Shown here: piece by piece, positions 18,880-28,150 of the stretch
Layout of the letters: each line of letters opens with the position of its first letter
How positions within the stretch are numbered: position 1 is the stretch's first letter
NCBI RefSeq assembly: GCF_022095675.1
Contig: NZ_JAHYSG010000026.1
Span: forward strand, 54,461-118,460
Reading direction: 5' to 3'
From: Dactylosporangium sp. AC04546
GTDB lineage: Bacteria > Actinomycetota > Actinomycetes > Mycobacteriales > Micromonosporaceae
DNA: 64,000 bases
Made by a program: the position numbers and the translations under genes
The notes under the pieces: generated by a model
What the model saw: the letters and a program-made list of their open reading frames with translations, nothing else
The model's database searches: none
What the model was told of the DNA's origin: nothing

Positions 18880-19655
18880 AAGGCGTGATCGTGGAGCCGG
18901 CGACCGGCTACCTGCGCGTGCTCGCCGTCGACGACGAGGTGCCCGCGCTGGACGAGCTGGCGTACCTCCTGCGCGCCGACCCGCGCGTCGGCCGCCTGCA
19001 CACCGCCGGCGACGCGACCGAGGCGCTGCGGGTGCTGCGCGACGTCGACGTCGACGCCGTGTTCCTCGACATCCGCATGCCCGGCCTGGACGGCATGGAG
19101 CTGGCGCGGGTGCTCGGCCGGTTCGCCAAGCCGCCGGCGGTCGTGTTCGTCACCGCCTACGACGACCGGGCGGCGGAGGCGTTCGACCTCGGCGTCGCCG
19201 ACTACGTGCGCAAGCCCGTCCGCGCCGACCGCATCGCCGAGTCGCTGCGCCGGGTGCTCGCCACCCGGCTCGTGCCCGCGCACCCGTCGGTCGCGGCGCG
19301 CCGCGACCGGCAGGACGACCCGACGATCCCGGTGGAGCTCGCCGGCACGACCCGGATGCTGCCGCGCTCGTCGGTGCGCTGGGTCGAGGCGCAGGGCGAC
19401 TACGCCCGCCTGCACACCGCCGACGCCTCCCACCTGGTCCGGGTCTCCCTGGCCACCCTGGCCGAGCGGTGGGCCGATGCCGGTTTTGTGCGGGTTCATC
19501 GGTCGTACCTCGTGCAGCTCAAGCTCATCACCGAGCTGCGCATGACGAACAGCGGGTATGTTGTGCTGATCGACGACCACGAGCTGCCGGTCTCGCGCCG
19601 TCACACCCGCGAGCTCAAGGACCGGTTGGTGCGCGCCGCCAAGTCGTGGACCTGA
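18876..19655 (+). CDS. LytTR-family response regulator
   Basis: A 259-residue regulator from ATG at 18876, which overlaps the kinase stop as ATGA; the in-frame extension upstream lies within the kinase gene. The receiver domain (about 12-130) has the phosphoacceptor Asp65 (FLDIRMPG), Thr in FVTAYDD and Lys in VRKPV. The C-terminal LytTR DNA-binding domain (about 150-255) has WVEAQGDYARLHT and FVRVHRSYLVQL. Such proteins bind paired direct repeats; a candidate site lies before the second symporter operon at 28686-28709. Confidence 0.92.
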   Translation: MKGVIVEPATGYLRVLAVDDEVPALDELAYLLRADPRVGRLHTAGDATEALRVLRDVDVDAVFLDIRMPGLDGMELARVLGRFAKPPAVVFVTAYDDRAAEAFDLGVADYVRKPVRADRIAESLRRVLATRLVPAHPSVAARRDRQDDPTIPVELAGTTRMLPRSSVRWVEAQGDYARLHTADASHLVRVSLATLAERWADAGFVRVHRSYLVQLKLITELRMTNSGYVVLIDDHELPVSRRHTRELKDRLVRAAKSWT

Positions 19656-19662
19656 CGAATCT

Positions 19663-19680
19663 CTCCACAATCCCTCCACA
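19663..19680 (+). promoter_or_regulatory. 11-bp-spaced direct repeat before the OmpR-type regulator
   Basis: CTCCACA occurs at 19663-19669 and 19674-19680, exactly 11 bp (one helical turn) apart. OmpR/PhoB-type regulators bind such head-to-tail repeats. The repeats lie about 32-50 bp upstream of the -10-like TACGCT at 19712-19717, a position suited to autoregulation by the regulator encoded at 19725. Confidence 0.4.
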
Positions 19681-19724
19681 TTGCCGACTGAGGGCCTGCA
19701 CGTCGCACGAATACGCTGCGAGAC

Positions 19725-20423
19725 ATGAGCGGAGCAGGTGAGCGGCGCCGGGTGCTCGTCGTGGAGGACGAGCGGATGATCGCGGAGTCGATCGCGGTCC
19801 GGCTGCGGGCCGAGGGGTTCGCGGTCGACCAGGCACACGACGGGCCGGCCGCGGTCGCGGCGGCCAAGCTCCTGCGCCCTGACCTCGTCGTCCTCGACGT
19901 GATGCTGCCCGGCTTCGACGGCCTCGAGGTCTGCCGGCGCATCCAGGCCGAGCGCCCGGTCGCGGTGCTCATGCTGACCGCCCGCGACGATGAGAACGAC
20001 ATGCTGGTCGGGCTGGCCGTCGGCGCCGACGACTACCTCACCAAGCCGTTCTCGATGCGCGAGCTCGCCGCGCGGGTCCATGTGCTGCTGCGCCGGCTGG
20101 AGCGCCTCGCGCACGTCGAGCCGGACCCCGACGAGGCCCCGATCGTCCTCGGCGACCTGGAGATCAACCGGGCTCAGCGGCGGGTGACCCGGGGCGGGGT
20201 CGAGGCCCACCTGACCCCGACCGAGTTCGACCTGCTGGTCAACCTGGCGACGAAGCCGCGCACGGTACTGCCCCGCGAGCGCCTGCTGGCCGAGGTCTGG
20301 GGCTGGGCGGACGCGTCGGGCACCCGCACGGTCGACAGCCACATCAAGGCCCTGCGCCGCAAGCTGGGCGCCGACCTGATCCGCACCGTCCACGGCGTGG
20401 GCTATGCCCTGGAGGCCGCATGA
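19725..20423 (+). CDS. OmpR/PhoB-type response regulator
   Basis: A 232-residue regulator. The receiver (about 9-120) carries the phosphoacceptor Asp58 (VVLDVMLPG), with LTARDDE and TKPFS as the conserved Thr and Lys positions. A winged-helix output domain (about 140-230) ends in RTVHGVGYALE. It is paired with the kinase gene that overlaps it by 4 bp (ATGA). A -10-like TACGCT ends 7 bp before the ATG, so the transcript is probably leaderless, and an 11-bp-spaced repeat lies upstream. Target genes may include the DUF4173-like gene downstream. Confidence 0.93.
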   Translation: MSGAGERRRVLVVEDERMIAESIAVRLRAEGFAVDQAHDGPAAVAAAKLLRPDLVVLDVMLPGFDGLEVCRRIQAERPVAVLMLTARDDENDMLVGLAVGADDYLTKPFSMRELAARVHVLLRRLERLAHVEPDPDEAPIVLGDLEINRAQRRVTRGGVEAHLTPTEFDLLVNLATKPRTVLPRERLLAEVWGWADASGTRTVDSHIKALRRKLGADLIRTVHGVGYALEAA

Positions 20424-21439
20424 AGAAGATCATGGATCTCCTGCCGAGGCCTCTCGACCCGGTCCGGTCGATCAAGCTCAAGCTGGCGATCCTGCTGTTC
20501 GCGTCCGCGCTCGCCGGCCTCCTCGTCTTCCGGATCGGCATCGGCTGGATGCCGCCGACCACGAGCGCGATGGCTCTCACGGTCGGCCTGCTGACCTCAC
20601 AGATCCTGGCCCACGGCGTCACCTCACCGCTGCGTGAGATGACCGCCGCCGCCCGGGCGATGGCCCGCGGCGACTACAAGGTGCGGGTCCGCTCCACGTC
20701 CCGCGACGAGGTCGGCCAGCTCGCCGCCGCGTTCAACCAGATGGCGGGCGAGCTCGCCGCCGCCGACCAGCAGCGCCGCGAGCTGATCGCGAACGTCTCC
20801 CACGAGCTGCGGACGCCGATCTCGGCGGTCCAGGCGATGCTGGAGAACATCGTCGACGGCGTCGCCGAGCCGGACCCCGCCACCCTGCGCACCGCGCTCG
20901 CGCAGACCGAGCGCCTGGGCCGGCTGGTCACCGAGCTCCTGGACATCTCCCGGCTCGACGCGGGGGTGGTACCCCTCGATCGCGAGACCTTCCGCATGGA
21001 CGACCTCCTCCACGAGGTCGTCGCCGAGGCCGAGGTCAAGGCCACGGCCACCGGCAGCAAGGTCGACTACCTCACCTGCTCGTTCCCCGAGGACGCCCTG
21101 GTCAGCGCCGACCGGGCCCGGCTGCACCACGTCCTGACCAACCTCGTCGACAACGCCACCCGGCACAGCCCCGAGGGCGGCACCGTGACCATCATCGGCC
21201 GCCGCGACGGGCAGCACGTGATGATCGAGGTCGCCGACGAGGGCCCCGGCATCCCGCACCACGAGCGCGAGCGCGTCTTCGAACGCTTCACCCGTGGCGC
21301 CCGCCCCTCCGGCGGCGGCACGGGCCTGGGGCTGGCCATCGCTCAGTGGCTGACCCAGCTGCACGACGGCACGATCGCGGTGATCGAGCAGCCGGACGGC
21401 AACCCCGGCGCCCGCATCCGCGTGACGTTACCCGTCTGA
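20420..21439 (+). CDS. Sensor histidine kinase with two short-looped membrane helices
   Basis: A 339-residue kinase. Two membrane segments (about 22-40 and 50-66) are linked by a loop of only about ten residues, so it likely senses within or at the membrane. A HAMP domain (about 66-118) follows, then HisKA with NVSHELRTPISAVQAM (His128) and an HATPase domain with DNATRHS, DEGPGIP and GGGTGLGLAIA. Overlaps its regulator by 4 bp. The DUF4173-like gene starts 75 bp after it on the same strand. Confidence 0.93.
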   Translation: MKKIMDLLPRPLDPVRSIKLKLAILLFASALAGLLVFRIGIGWMPPTTSAMALTVGLLTSQILAHGVTSPLREMTAAARAMARGDYKVRVRSTSRDEVGQLAAAFNQMAGELAAADQQRRELIANVSHELRTPISAVQAMLENIVDGVAEPDPATLRTALAQTERLGRLVTELLDISRLDAGVVPLDRETFRMDDLLHEVVAEAEVKATATGSKVDYLTCSFPEDALVSADRARLHHVLTNLVDNATRHSPEGGTVTIIGRRDGQHVMIEVADEGPGIPHHERERVFERFTRGARPSGGGTGLGLAIAQWLTQLHDGTIAVIEQPDGNPGARIRVTLPV

Positions 21440-21514
21440 TATTTCCGGATTTGGTACCGCGGAGGCCACCGTCGGCCGCCCGCGCGCCCCCGCACGCCTT
21501 CAGGAGGCTTCGCC

Positions 21515-23371
21515 ATGCCCGCAGCCGACCCGACGCCCGAGCCGGAACCCCCGGCCGTCCCGGCCCACGAATCGGACAAAGCAGCCCCACCGGCGGCCCC
21601 ACCGGCCGAAGCACCACCCACACCGCCGAGCCGGGCGGACCCCACCGAGACCGGCGGCGCCGGGACCCCGAGGGATACGGAACCCCCCGGCGCCGCCTCC
21701 AACCCAGCCCCGGCACAGCAACCACCATCCACCGCGGCCGCGGATTCGCCTGCGGGCGCCACGGGCGGGGTCGCGGTCGCGACCGAGGCGCCGCTCAGGC
21801 CCCCGCAGCCCCGAACGTGGGTCGGGCCGCAGTCACCGCTGCCCGGGCGGCCGCCGGCGCCTCCGCCGCCGATGATCAACCCGGCCCTGATGCGGCCCCT
21901 TCCGCTCGGCCCGCCGTCGCCCACGCTGTTCCAGCGGCGCTGGCCCGAGCGCACGCCGGCCGCCACGACCGCCGCGCTCATCGGCGGGCTGATCACCGCG
22001 ATCGTCGCCGCCGCCTCCGTGCCGCTCGACCGGCCCGGGCTCGGCTGGCCGATCGCCGGGCTGGTCATGCTGATCTCCCTCGGGGTCGTCCTCTGGAAGG
22101 GCGGCACCGGCCGCATCGAGGCGACGGCCTGGTGCGTCGCCGCGGTCGCGCTGCTGTCGGTCGGGGCGTTCCGGGCCGCCGGCTGGCTGTTCTTCCTCTG
22201 CCTCATGGCGGCGTTCGGCTGCGTGGCCCTCGCCGTCGGGCGCGGCCGTCGGGTACCGGCCCTGTTCATGGCCCTCCTCAACGTCCCGCTCGCCGGCTTC
22301 CGCTCCCTGCCGTGGGTCAGCGCCGGACTGGGCCGGCTCAAGGGCGCCGGCAACGGCGTCATGCGCCTCGCCGCCTCGGCCGGGCTCGGCGTGCTGCTGC
22401 TCGTCGTGTTCGGCGCCCTGTTCGCGAGCGCGGACGTGGCGTTCGAGCGGATCGTGGACCAGGTCCTGCCGGAGCTCTCGGCCGGCACCGTCGCGCGGTG
22501 GATCTTCGTCGGCGTGGTGGCCGCCTGGCTGCTGTTCGGCGCCGCGTACCTCGTCGACAGCCCGTCGGGCCTCGGCAACCAGGAGCCCGGCGAGCCGCGG
22601 ACCGTGCGCCGGGTCGAGTGGCTGGTGCCGGTCGGTGCGCTGCTGCTCATGTTCGTCGCCTTCGTCGCCGTCCAGCTCACCGTGCTCTACGGCGACCGCG
22701 AGTACGTCATGAAGACCGTCGGGCTGACGTTCGCCGAGTACGCCCGCAAGGGCTTCTGGCAGCTGCTCGTGGTCACGCTGCTCACGCTCGTGGTCATGGC
22801 GGTCACCGTCCGGAAGGCGCCGCGCGCGACCGCCGCGGACCGGGTCCTGCTGCGGGTCGTGCTCGGCCTGCTCGCCGGCTGCACGCTCGTGATCGTGGGC
22901 TCGGCGGTGAAACGGATGGACGTCTATGAGGAGGCGTACGGCTACACGCGCCTGCGGGTGTTCGTCACCGCCTTCGAGCTGTGGCTCGGCGCGCTGTTCG
23001 TGCTCGTGATGATCGGCGGCCTGGCCAAGCGGGCGCGCTGGCTGCCCCGGGTGGCGGTCGCGCTCTGGGTGGTCACGCTGCTCGGGCTGGCCGGGCTGAA
23101 CCCGGACCGGTTCATCGCGGCCGGCAACGTCGAGCGGGTGGCGGCGAACAACGCCGACGTCTGGTACCTCTCCACGCTCTCCGCCGACGCCGTGCCCGAG
23201 CTGCGCAAGCTCCCGCCGGGTGCCCGCGAGTGCGCGCTGTCGGAGATATCGAAGGACCTCTTCTACGACCGCGACGACTGGCGCGGCTGGAACCTCGCCC
23301 GCGAGCAGGCCCGCCAGGTGGCACCGAGCCCGGTCGACTACGGCGACTACCCCTGTTATCGACGCTACTGA
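21515..23371 (+). CDS. DUF4173/DUF4153-like polytopic membrane protein
   Basis: A 618-residue protein. The first ~115 residues are disordered and Pro/Ala-rich; about 11-12 transmembrane helices follow, ending in a hydrophilic tail with LYFYD-like FYDRDDWRGWN. A repeat-like central region with VAFERIVDQVLPEL and the segment TFAEYARKGFWQLL match what I know of the DUF4173 family; its function is unknown. AGGAGG precedes the ATG. It follows the OmpR-type two-component system on the same strand, so it may be in that regulon or operon. Confidence 0.72.
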   Translation: MPAADPTPEPEPPAVPAHESDKAAPPAAPPAEAPPTPPSRADPTETGGAGTPRDTEPPGAASNPAPAQQPPSTAAADSPAGATGGVAVATEAPLRPPQPRTWVGPQSPLPGRPPAPPPPMINPALMRPLPLGPPSPTLFQRRWPERTPAATTAALIGGLITAIVAAASVPLDRPGLGWPIAGLVMLISLGVVLWKGGTGRIEATAWCVAAVALLSVGAFRAAGWLFFLCLMAAFGCVALAVGRGRRVPALFMALLNVPLAGFRSLPWVSAGLGRLKGAGNGVMRLAASAGLGVLLLVVFGALFASADVAFERIVDQVLPELSAGTVARWIFVGVVAAWLLFGAAYLVDSPSGLGNQEPGEPRTVRRVEWLVPVGALLLMFVAFVAVQLTVLYGDREYVMKTVGLTFAEYARKGFWQLLVVTLLTLVVMAVTVRKAPRATAADRVLLRVVLGLLAGCTLVIVGSAVKRMDVYEEAYGYTRLRVFVTAFELWLGALFVLVMIGGLAKRARWLPRVAVALWVVTLLGLAGLNPDRFIAAGNVERVAANNADVWYLSTLSADAVPELRKLPPGARECALSEISKDLFYDRDDWRGWNLAREQARQVAPSPVDYGDYPCYRRY

Positions 23372-23442
23372 ATCGCAGTTTCCTTCAGGCGACCGTCGGG
23401 CGCGGCCACCGCGCCCGGTCACGGTGGAGCCTGGCGGCGCTA

Positions 23443-23473
23443 GGGCCGACGTTCAGACGGGGGACGTCGGCCC
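23443..23473 (+). terminator. Terminator after the DUF4173-like gene
   Basis: Perfect 10-bp stem GGGCCGACGT / ACGTCGGCCC with an 11-nt loop, followed by CTTGCGCTTGTTT. A smaller hairpin (GGGCGCG / CGCGCCC, 23398-23416) precedes it. Together they separate the DUF4173-like gene from the symporter operon. Confidence 0.65.
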
Positions 23474-23511
23474 CTTGCGCTTGTTTCGGGAGCGTTGCAA
23501 GACTGCCGTCC

Positions 23512-23901
23512 ATGGAGCCACCAGCACCGCGCGTCCGCGTGGTGCTCGGTGACGTGGCCCGCACGCGCATCAAGCCGGCGCGGACCCGCGCCGAGCTCGA
23601 GGAGCAGAGCCCCGTCGGGGAGGCGCTGGCGCGCGGCCTGGTGCGGGCCCAGTTCGCGGTGGCGATGCGGCTGGCCGCCGTCGTCGCCGTGGCGCTCGGC
23701 GGGCTGCCGCTGCTCTTCGCGGCCGCGCCGGCCGTCGCCCGGGCCCGGCTCTTCGGCGTCTCGCTGCCGTGGCTGCTGCTCGGCGCCCTCGCCTACCCGT
23801 TCCTCTACCTCGTCGGCGCGGCCTACGTCCACCTCGCCGAACGCAACGAGCAGGAGTTCGTCGCGCTGGTCGAGGACCGCGGCGGGCAGCACCCGCAATG
23901 A
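23512..23901 (+). CDS. DUF485-like small membrane subunit
   Basis: A 129-residue protein from ATG at 23512, with two transmembrane helices (about 47-67 and 78-103). The position directly before a sodium/solute symporter, with a 4-bp ATGA overlap, is that of DUF485/YjcH-type partners of acetate permeases. The sequence itself diverges from DUF485, so the call leans on size, topology and context. A -10-like AAGACT ends 7 bp before the ATG, with TTGCGC 18 bp further upstream as a -35 candidate. Confidence 0.72.
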   Translation: MEPPAPRVRVVLGDVARTRIKPARTRAELEEQSPVGEALARGLVRAQFAVAMRLAAVVAVALGGLPLLFAAAPAVARARLFGVSLPWLLLGALAYPFLYLVGAAYVHLAERNEQEFVALVEDRGGQHPQ

Positions 23902-25595
23902 GCTCGTACGCGCTGGTCGCGGTCATCCTCGTCACCCTCGCGACCGTCGCCATCGGCCTCTACGGCCTGCGCTTCGCCCGCACGACCTCGGACTTCCTCG
24001 TCGCGTCGCGGATGGTCAGCCCGACCTGGAACGCGGCGGCGATCAGCGGCGAGTACCTCTCCGCGGCCAGCTTCCTGGGCGTCGCCGGGCTGGTGCTGAA
24101 GCACGGCGTCGATGTCCTGTGGTACCCGGTGGGATTCGCCGCCGGCTATCTCGCCCTGCTGCTGTTCGTCGCCGCCCCGCTGCGGAGATCGGGCGCCTTC
24201 ACGCTCCCCGACTTCTGCGAGGTGCGGCTGCGCTCGAAGCGGCTGCGCAAGCTGGCGACGGCGTTCGTCATGTTCATCGGCTGGCTGTACCTCGTGCCGC
24301 AGCTCCAAGGCGCCGGCTTGACCCTGCAGACGGTCACCGGCGCCCCCTACGCACTCGGCGCGCTGCTCGTCGGCGTGGTTGTCACGCTCAACGTGGCGCT
24401 CGGCGGGATGCGCTCGATCACCTTCGTGCAGGCGTTCCAGTACTGGCTGAAGCTCACCGCGCTCGCCGTGCCGTTCGTGTTCCTGCTCATGCAGTGGCAG
24501 TCCGACGGCCGCCCGGCGCTCACCGCCCCGGACGGCCCGCGCTTCTCGGAGTCGACCAACGTCGTCATCGACCACACCACCCGGATGACCGTGCACGAGC
24601 CGACCACGGTCACCGTGCGCGGCCACCTGGACGGCGCGGCGGTGGACGGGCCGGTCACGCTGACGGTGGGCGAGCACGTCGTCACCGAAGACGCGACGGT
24701 GACGTTCCCGGCGGACTCGGCGGTGCCGCGGGTGGCGGCGGTCTCCGACGAGAACCCGATGGACTGGCTGCTGCCCGGTGAGCAGACGCAGGGCCTGTTC
24801 GCCACGTACTCGCTGATCCTGGCCACGTTCCTCGGCACGATGGGCCTGCCGCACGTGCTGGTCCGCTTCTACACCAACCCCGACGGCGCGGCCGCCCGCC
24901 GGACCACGCTCGTCGTACTGGGCCTCGTCGGCGTCTTCTACCTGACCCCGACCCTTTACGGTGTGCTTGGCCGCGTGTACACACCGCAACTGCTCATGAC
25001 CGGCAACACCGACGCGGTCGTCCTGCTGCTCCCGGCCGCAGCCCTCGGCGGTGGCATCACTGGACAGTTGCTCAGCGCGCTGGTCGCGGCCGGCGCCTTC
25101 GCCGCCTTCCTGTCCGCCTCCTCCGGCCTGCTCACCAGCGTCGCCGGCGTGCTCTCCACCGACGTGCTCGGCCACGGCTCGGTCCGCGACTTCCGCCGCT
25201 CGGCGCTGGTCGCCGGGGTGGTGCCGCTGCTGCTGGCGCTCTTCGTGGCGAGCCTCGACGTGTCCCAGGTCGTCGGCCTGGCGTTCGCCGTCGCCGCGTC
25301 GAGCTTCTGTCCGCTGCTGGTGCTCGGCATCTGGTGGCGCGGCCTCACCGCGATCGGCGCCGCGGCCGGGATCGTGATCGGCGGCGGTACCGCGGCCTCG
25401 GCGGTACTGCTGACGGTCCTCGGCGGCCCGCTCGACGGCTGGGCGGGAGTCCTCACCACCCAGCCCGCGGCCTGGTCAGTGCCCCTGGCCTTCCTCGTGA
25501 TGATCTTCGTCTCGCTCCTCACGCGGCACCGCTTGCCGTCCGGCATCGGAGCGATCATGCTTCGCCTGCATGCGCCGGACGCATTGCGTATGTAG
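23898..25595 (+). CDS. Sodium/solute symporter, acetate/pyruvate type
   Basis: A 565-residue SSS-family transporter from ATG at 23898, overlapping the previous stop. About 13 transmembrane helices are expected. N-terminal ISGEYLSAASFLGVAGLV and the helix with GTMGLPHVLVRFYTNP match ActP/MctC monocarboxylate symporters. An insertion of ~100 residues between central helices (about 215-290, Val/Thr-rich) is unusually long. It imports a short carboxylate with Na+ or H+; the substrate is not fixed. A second symporter, at 29134, is shorter in that loop. Confidence 0.9.
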   Translation: MSSYALVAVILVTLATVAIGLYGLRFARTTSDFLVASRMVSPTWNAAAISGEYLSAASFLGVAGLVLKHGVDVLWYPVGFAAGYLALLLFVAAPLRRSGAFTLPDFCEVRLRSKRLRKLATAFVMFIGWLYLVPQLQGAGLTLQTVTGAPYALGALLVGVVVTLNVALGGMRSITFVQAFQYWLKLTALAVPFVFLLMQWQSDGRPALTAPDGPRFSESTNVVIDHTTRMTVHEPTTVTVRGHLDGAAVDGPVTLTVGEHVVTEDATVTFPADSAVPRVAAVSDENPMDWLLPGEQTQGLFATYSLILATFLGTMGLPHVLVRFYTNPDGAAARRTTLVVLGLVGVFYLTPTLYGVLGRVYTPQLLMTGNTDAVVLLLPAAALGGGITGQLLSALVAAGAFAAFLSASSGLLTSVAGVLSTDVLGHGSVRDFRRSALVAGVVPLLLALFVASLDVSQVVGLAFAVAASSFCPLLVLGIWWRGLTAIGAAAGIVIGGGTAASAVLLTVLGGPLDGWAGVLTTQPAAWSVPLAFLVMIFVSLLTRHRLPSGIGAIMLRLHAPDALRM

Positions 25596-25627
25596 CGGGG
25601 GTGGCGAGGTTGACCTACGGTCGAGAC

Positions 25628-26392
25628 GTGAGCGTGCCTGTTGACGGTGCCGCTCTCGCGTTGCGGGGGCTGACGAAGCGTTTCGAGGACAAGGTCGCGG
25701 TCGCCGGGGTCGACCTCGACGTACCGACCGGGTCGTTCTTCGGCCTGCTCGGGCCGAACGGTGCGGGCAAGACCACGTCGCTGTCCATGGCGGTCGGGCT
25801 GCTGCGGCCCGACGCCGGCCACGCGTACGTGCTGGGGCACGACGTCTGGTCCGACCCGGTCGAGGCCAAGCGGCGCCTGGGCGCGCTGCCCGACTCGGCC
25901 CGGATGTTCGACCGGCTGTCCGGCAGCGAGCTGCTCGCCTACACCGGCCTGCTGCGCGGGCTGCCCCAGGAGGTGATCGACACCCGGGCGGCCGAGCTGC
26001 TCGACGTGCTGGGCCTGGCCGACGCCGGCCGCACGCTCGTCGTCGACTACTCGGCCGGCATGAAGAAGAAGATCGGCCTCGCCTGCGCGATGCTGCACGC
26101 CCCACGGCTGCTCGTCCTCGACGAGCCGTTCGAGGCGGTCGACCCGGTCTCGGGCGCGCTGATCCGCGACATCCTGATCCGGTATGTCCGCAACGGCGGC
26201 ACGGTGATCTTCTCCAGCCACGTGATGGAGGTCGTCGAGCGCCTGTGCACGCACATCGCGATCCTCGCCGACGGCCAGATCAAGCGGATCGGCACGATCG
26301 ACGAGGTGCGCGGCGGCCGCGAGCTCGAGGACGTGTTCGTCGAGGTCGTGGGCGGCCGCGTCGCGACGGGCGCGGAACTGTCGTGGCTGTGA
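25628..26392 (+). CDS. ABC transporter ATP-binding protein
   Basis: A 254-residue ATPase. Walker A is GPNGAGKTT, Walker B LLVLDEP. The signature motif reads YSAGMKKKIGL in place of LSGGQ, as in some CcmA-type export ATPases. GTG at 25628 is preferred; an in-frame GTG at 25601 would add nine residues. The permease gene starts within its stop codon (GTGA). No binding protein is present, so the pair is an exporter. It lies between the two symporter operons without an obvious functional tie. Confidence 0.9.
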   Translation: MSVPVDGAALALRGLTKRFEDKVAVAGVDLDVPTGSFFGLLGPNGAGKTTSLSMAVGLLRPDAGHAYVLGHDVWSDPVEAKRRLGALPDSARMFDRLSGSELLAYTGLLRGLPQEVIDTRAAELLDVLGLADAGRTLVVDYSAGMKKKIGLACAMLHAPRLLVLDEPFEAVDPVSGALIRDILIRYVRNGGTVIFSSHVMEVVERLCTHIAILADGQIKRIGTIDEVRGGRELEDVFVEVVGGRVATGAELSWL

Positions 26393-28143
26393 ACGCACCT
26401 GACCCGCACATCCCCGCGCAGCGGCCGGCGCCGCTCGGTGCGCCCCGGCCCGAGAGCCAGGCGCCCGTCGCGATCGGCGCGGCCCGGGTCAGCTACTTCG
26501 TGCGGCTCAAGCTGCGCATCATGCGCAACAGCCTGCGCCCCGGCCGCCGGCACGGCGACGACCAGAAGATGCGCGTCTTCAGCCGGTACGGCCGGCTGAT
26601 CCTCTTCATCTTCGGCCTGGTCATGGGCCTGTGGGCGGCGGTGCTCGGGTTCGCGGCGTTCGCGGGCAGCAGCCTGGCGGACCCCGAGCTGCGCGCACCG
26701 CTCGCCACGTTCGCCGGCACCGCCGTCGTGCTCGCGTGGATCTTCGTCCCACTGCTGTTCTTCGGCGTCGACGAGACGCTCGACCCGGCCCGGTTCGCGC
26801 TGCTCCCGGTACCGCGCCGCACCCTGGTGCTCGGCATGCTGGCCGCCGCGTTCGTCGGCATCCCGCCGATGGTCACGCTGCTGGCGACCCTCGGCTCGAC
26901 GATCGGCGCGGCGTTCGACGGCGGCCCGGCCGCCGCCCTCGTGGCGGTCGCCGGCGCGTTCATCGGCATCGCCCTGTGCGTCGCCGCGAGCCGCGCGGTG
27001 ACCAGCGCGTTCGCCCGCATGCTGCGCTCGCGCCGGGTCCGCGACCTGGCCGCGCTGCTCATCGCCCTGCTCGGCATCTCCTGCAACCCGGTCTTCCAGC
27101 TGGTCTTCGCCGTCGTGCAGCACGGCGAGTCGAAGCAGTCCGCGACGATCGGCGAGGTGCTCTCCTGGACCCCGCTCGCGGCGCCGTACGTCGCCTACCT
27201 CGACGCGATCGACGGCGACTGGGCGCTGGTCGCCGCCCGGCTGCTGATCGGCGTGGCCGGCGTCGTCGTGCTGCTGTGGTGGTGGCTGCACACGATCGAG
27301 TCGGCGATGCTCGGCGTCTCCGACGGCCCGGGCGCGCGTAAGGGCGTGGTCACCGACCCGCCGGTCCGCGCCTTCGTCCCGCGGCTGCTGCGGTTCGTGC
27401 CGACCGGGCGGTTCGCCGGCCTGCTGGCGCGCGAGGTGCGGTACTGGCTGCGTGACCCCCGCCGCCGGGCCAGTCTGATCTCGCTGCTGGCCGCCTCGAT
27501 CGTGATCCCGTTCGCGTTCACCTTCGGCTCCGGCGGGCCGGGCAGCCAGGGCTTCAGCGGCGGCGCGTTCGTCTACTCGCTGCTGTTCGCCGGCGCCTTC
27601 GTCGGCCTGGTGCTGGTCAACCAGTTCGGCAACGACGGCACCGCCTATGCCCTGCACATGCTCACCAACGTGCCCGGCCAGGTAGAGCTGACCGCCCGCG
27701 CGCTGGGCGTGGGGGTCCTGACGTTCCCCCTGCTCGCCGTGGGCACGATCGTGGTCTCGGTCGTGAGCGGCAACGCGGCGCAGCTGCCGGCCGCGCTCGG
27801 CGTCGGCCTGTGCGCGTTCGGCATCTCGGTGGGCGCGGCGGGGATCACCTCGGTCCTCGCGCCGTACCCGATGCCGGACACCAGCAACCCGTTCGCCATG
27901 AACACCGGCCGCGGGAGCGTGAAGAGCCTGCTGTCGTTCGTGAGCATGCTCGCCACGTGGCTGCTCACCGCGCCCCTGCTCCTGGCGTTCACGTTCCTGC
28001 CGGACCACCTGACCTGGCTGCTCCTGCCGGTCGGGGTCGCCTGGGGCCTCGCGCTCGGCTGGATCGGCACCCGTGTCGCGGGTGCCCTGCTGGAGCGACG
28101 CGCACCCGAAGTGCTGGCCGCGGTGACTCCGAAGAGGGCGTAA
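26389..28143 (+). CDS. ABC transporter permease (exporter)
   Basis: A 584-residue protein with about 12 hydrophobic segments in two halves, and soluble linkers near residues 325-355. GTG at 26389 overlaps the ATPase stop as GTGA, so the two are translationally coupled. It resembles the large ABC-2-type permeases that pair with a single ATPase. The cargo is unknown. The flavin-reductase-like gene follows 7 bp later, so the three genes probably form an operon. Confidence 0.85.
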   Translation: MNAPDPHIPAQRPAPLGAPRPESQAPVAIGAARVSYFVRLKLRIMRNSLRPGRRHGDDQKMRVFSRYGRLILFIFGLVMGLWAAVLGFAAFAGSSLADPELRAPLATFAGTAVVLAWIFVPLLFFGVDETLDPARFALLPVPRRTLVLGMLAAAFVGIPPMVTLLATLGSTIGAAFDGGPAAALVAVAGAFIGIALCVAASRAVTSAFARMLRSRRVRDLAALLIALLGISCNPVFQLVFAVVQHGESKQSATIGEVLSWTPLAAPYVAYLDAIDGDWALVAARLLIGVAGVVVLLWWWLHTIESAMLGVSDGPGARKGVVTDPPVRAFVPRLLRFVPTGRFAGLLAREVRYWLRDPRRRASLISLLAASIVIPFAFTFGSGGPGSQGFSGGAFVYSLLFAGAFVGLVLVNQFGNDGTAYALHMLTNVPGQVELTARALGVGVLTFPLLAVGTIVVSVVSGNAAQLPAALGVGLCAFGISVGAAGITSVLAPYPMPDTSNPFAMNTGRGSVKSLLSFVSMLATWLLTAPLLLAFTFLPDHLTWLLLPVGVAWGLALGWIGTRVAGALLERRAPEVLAAVTPKRA

Positions 28144-28150
28144 TGGTGCG

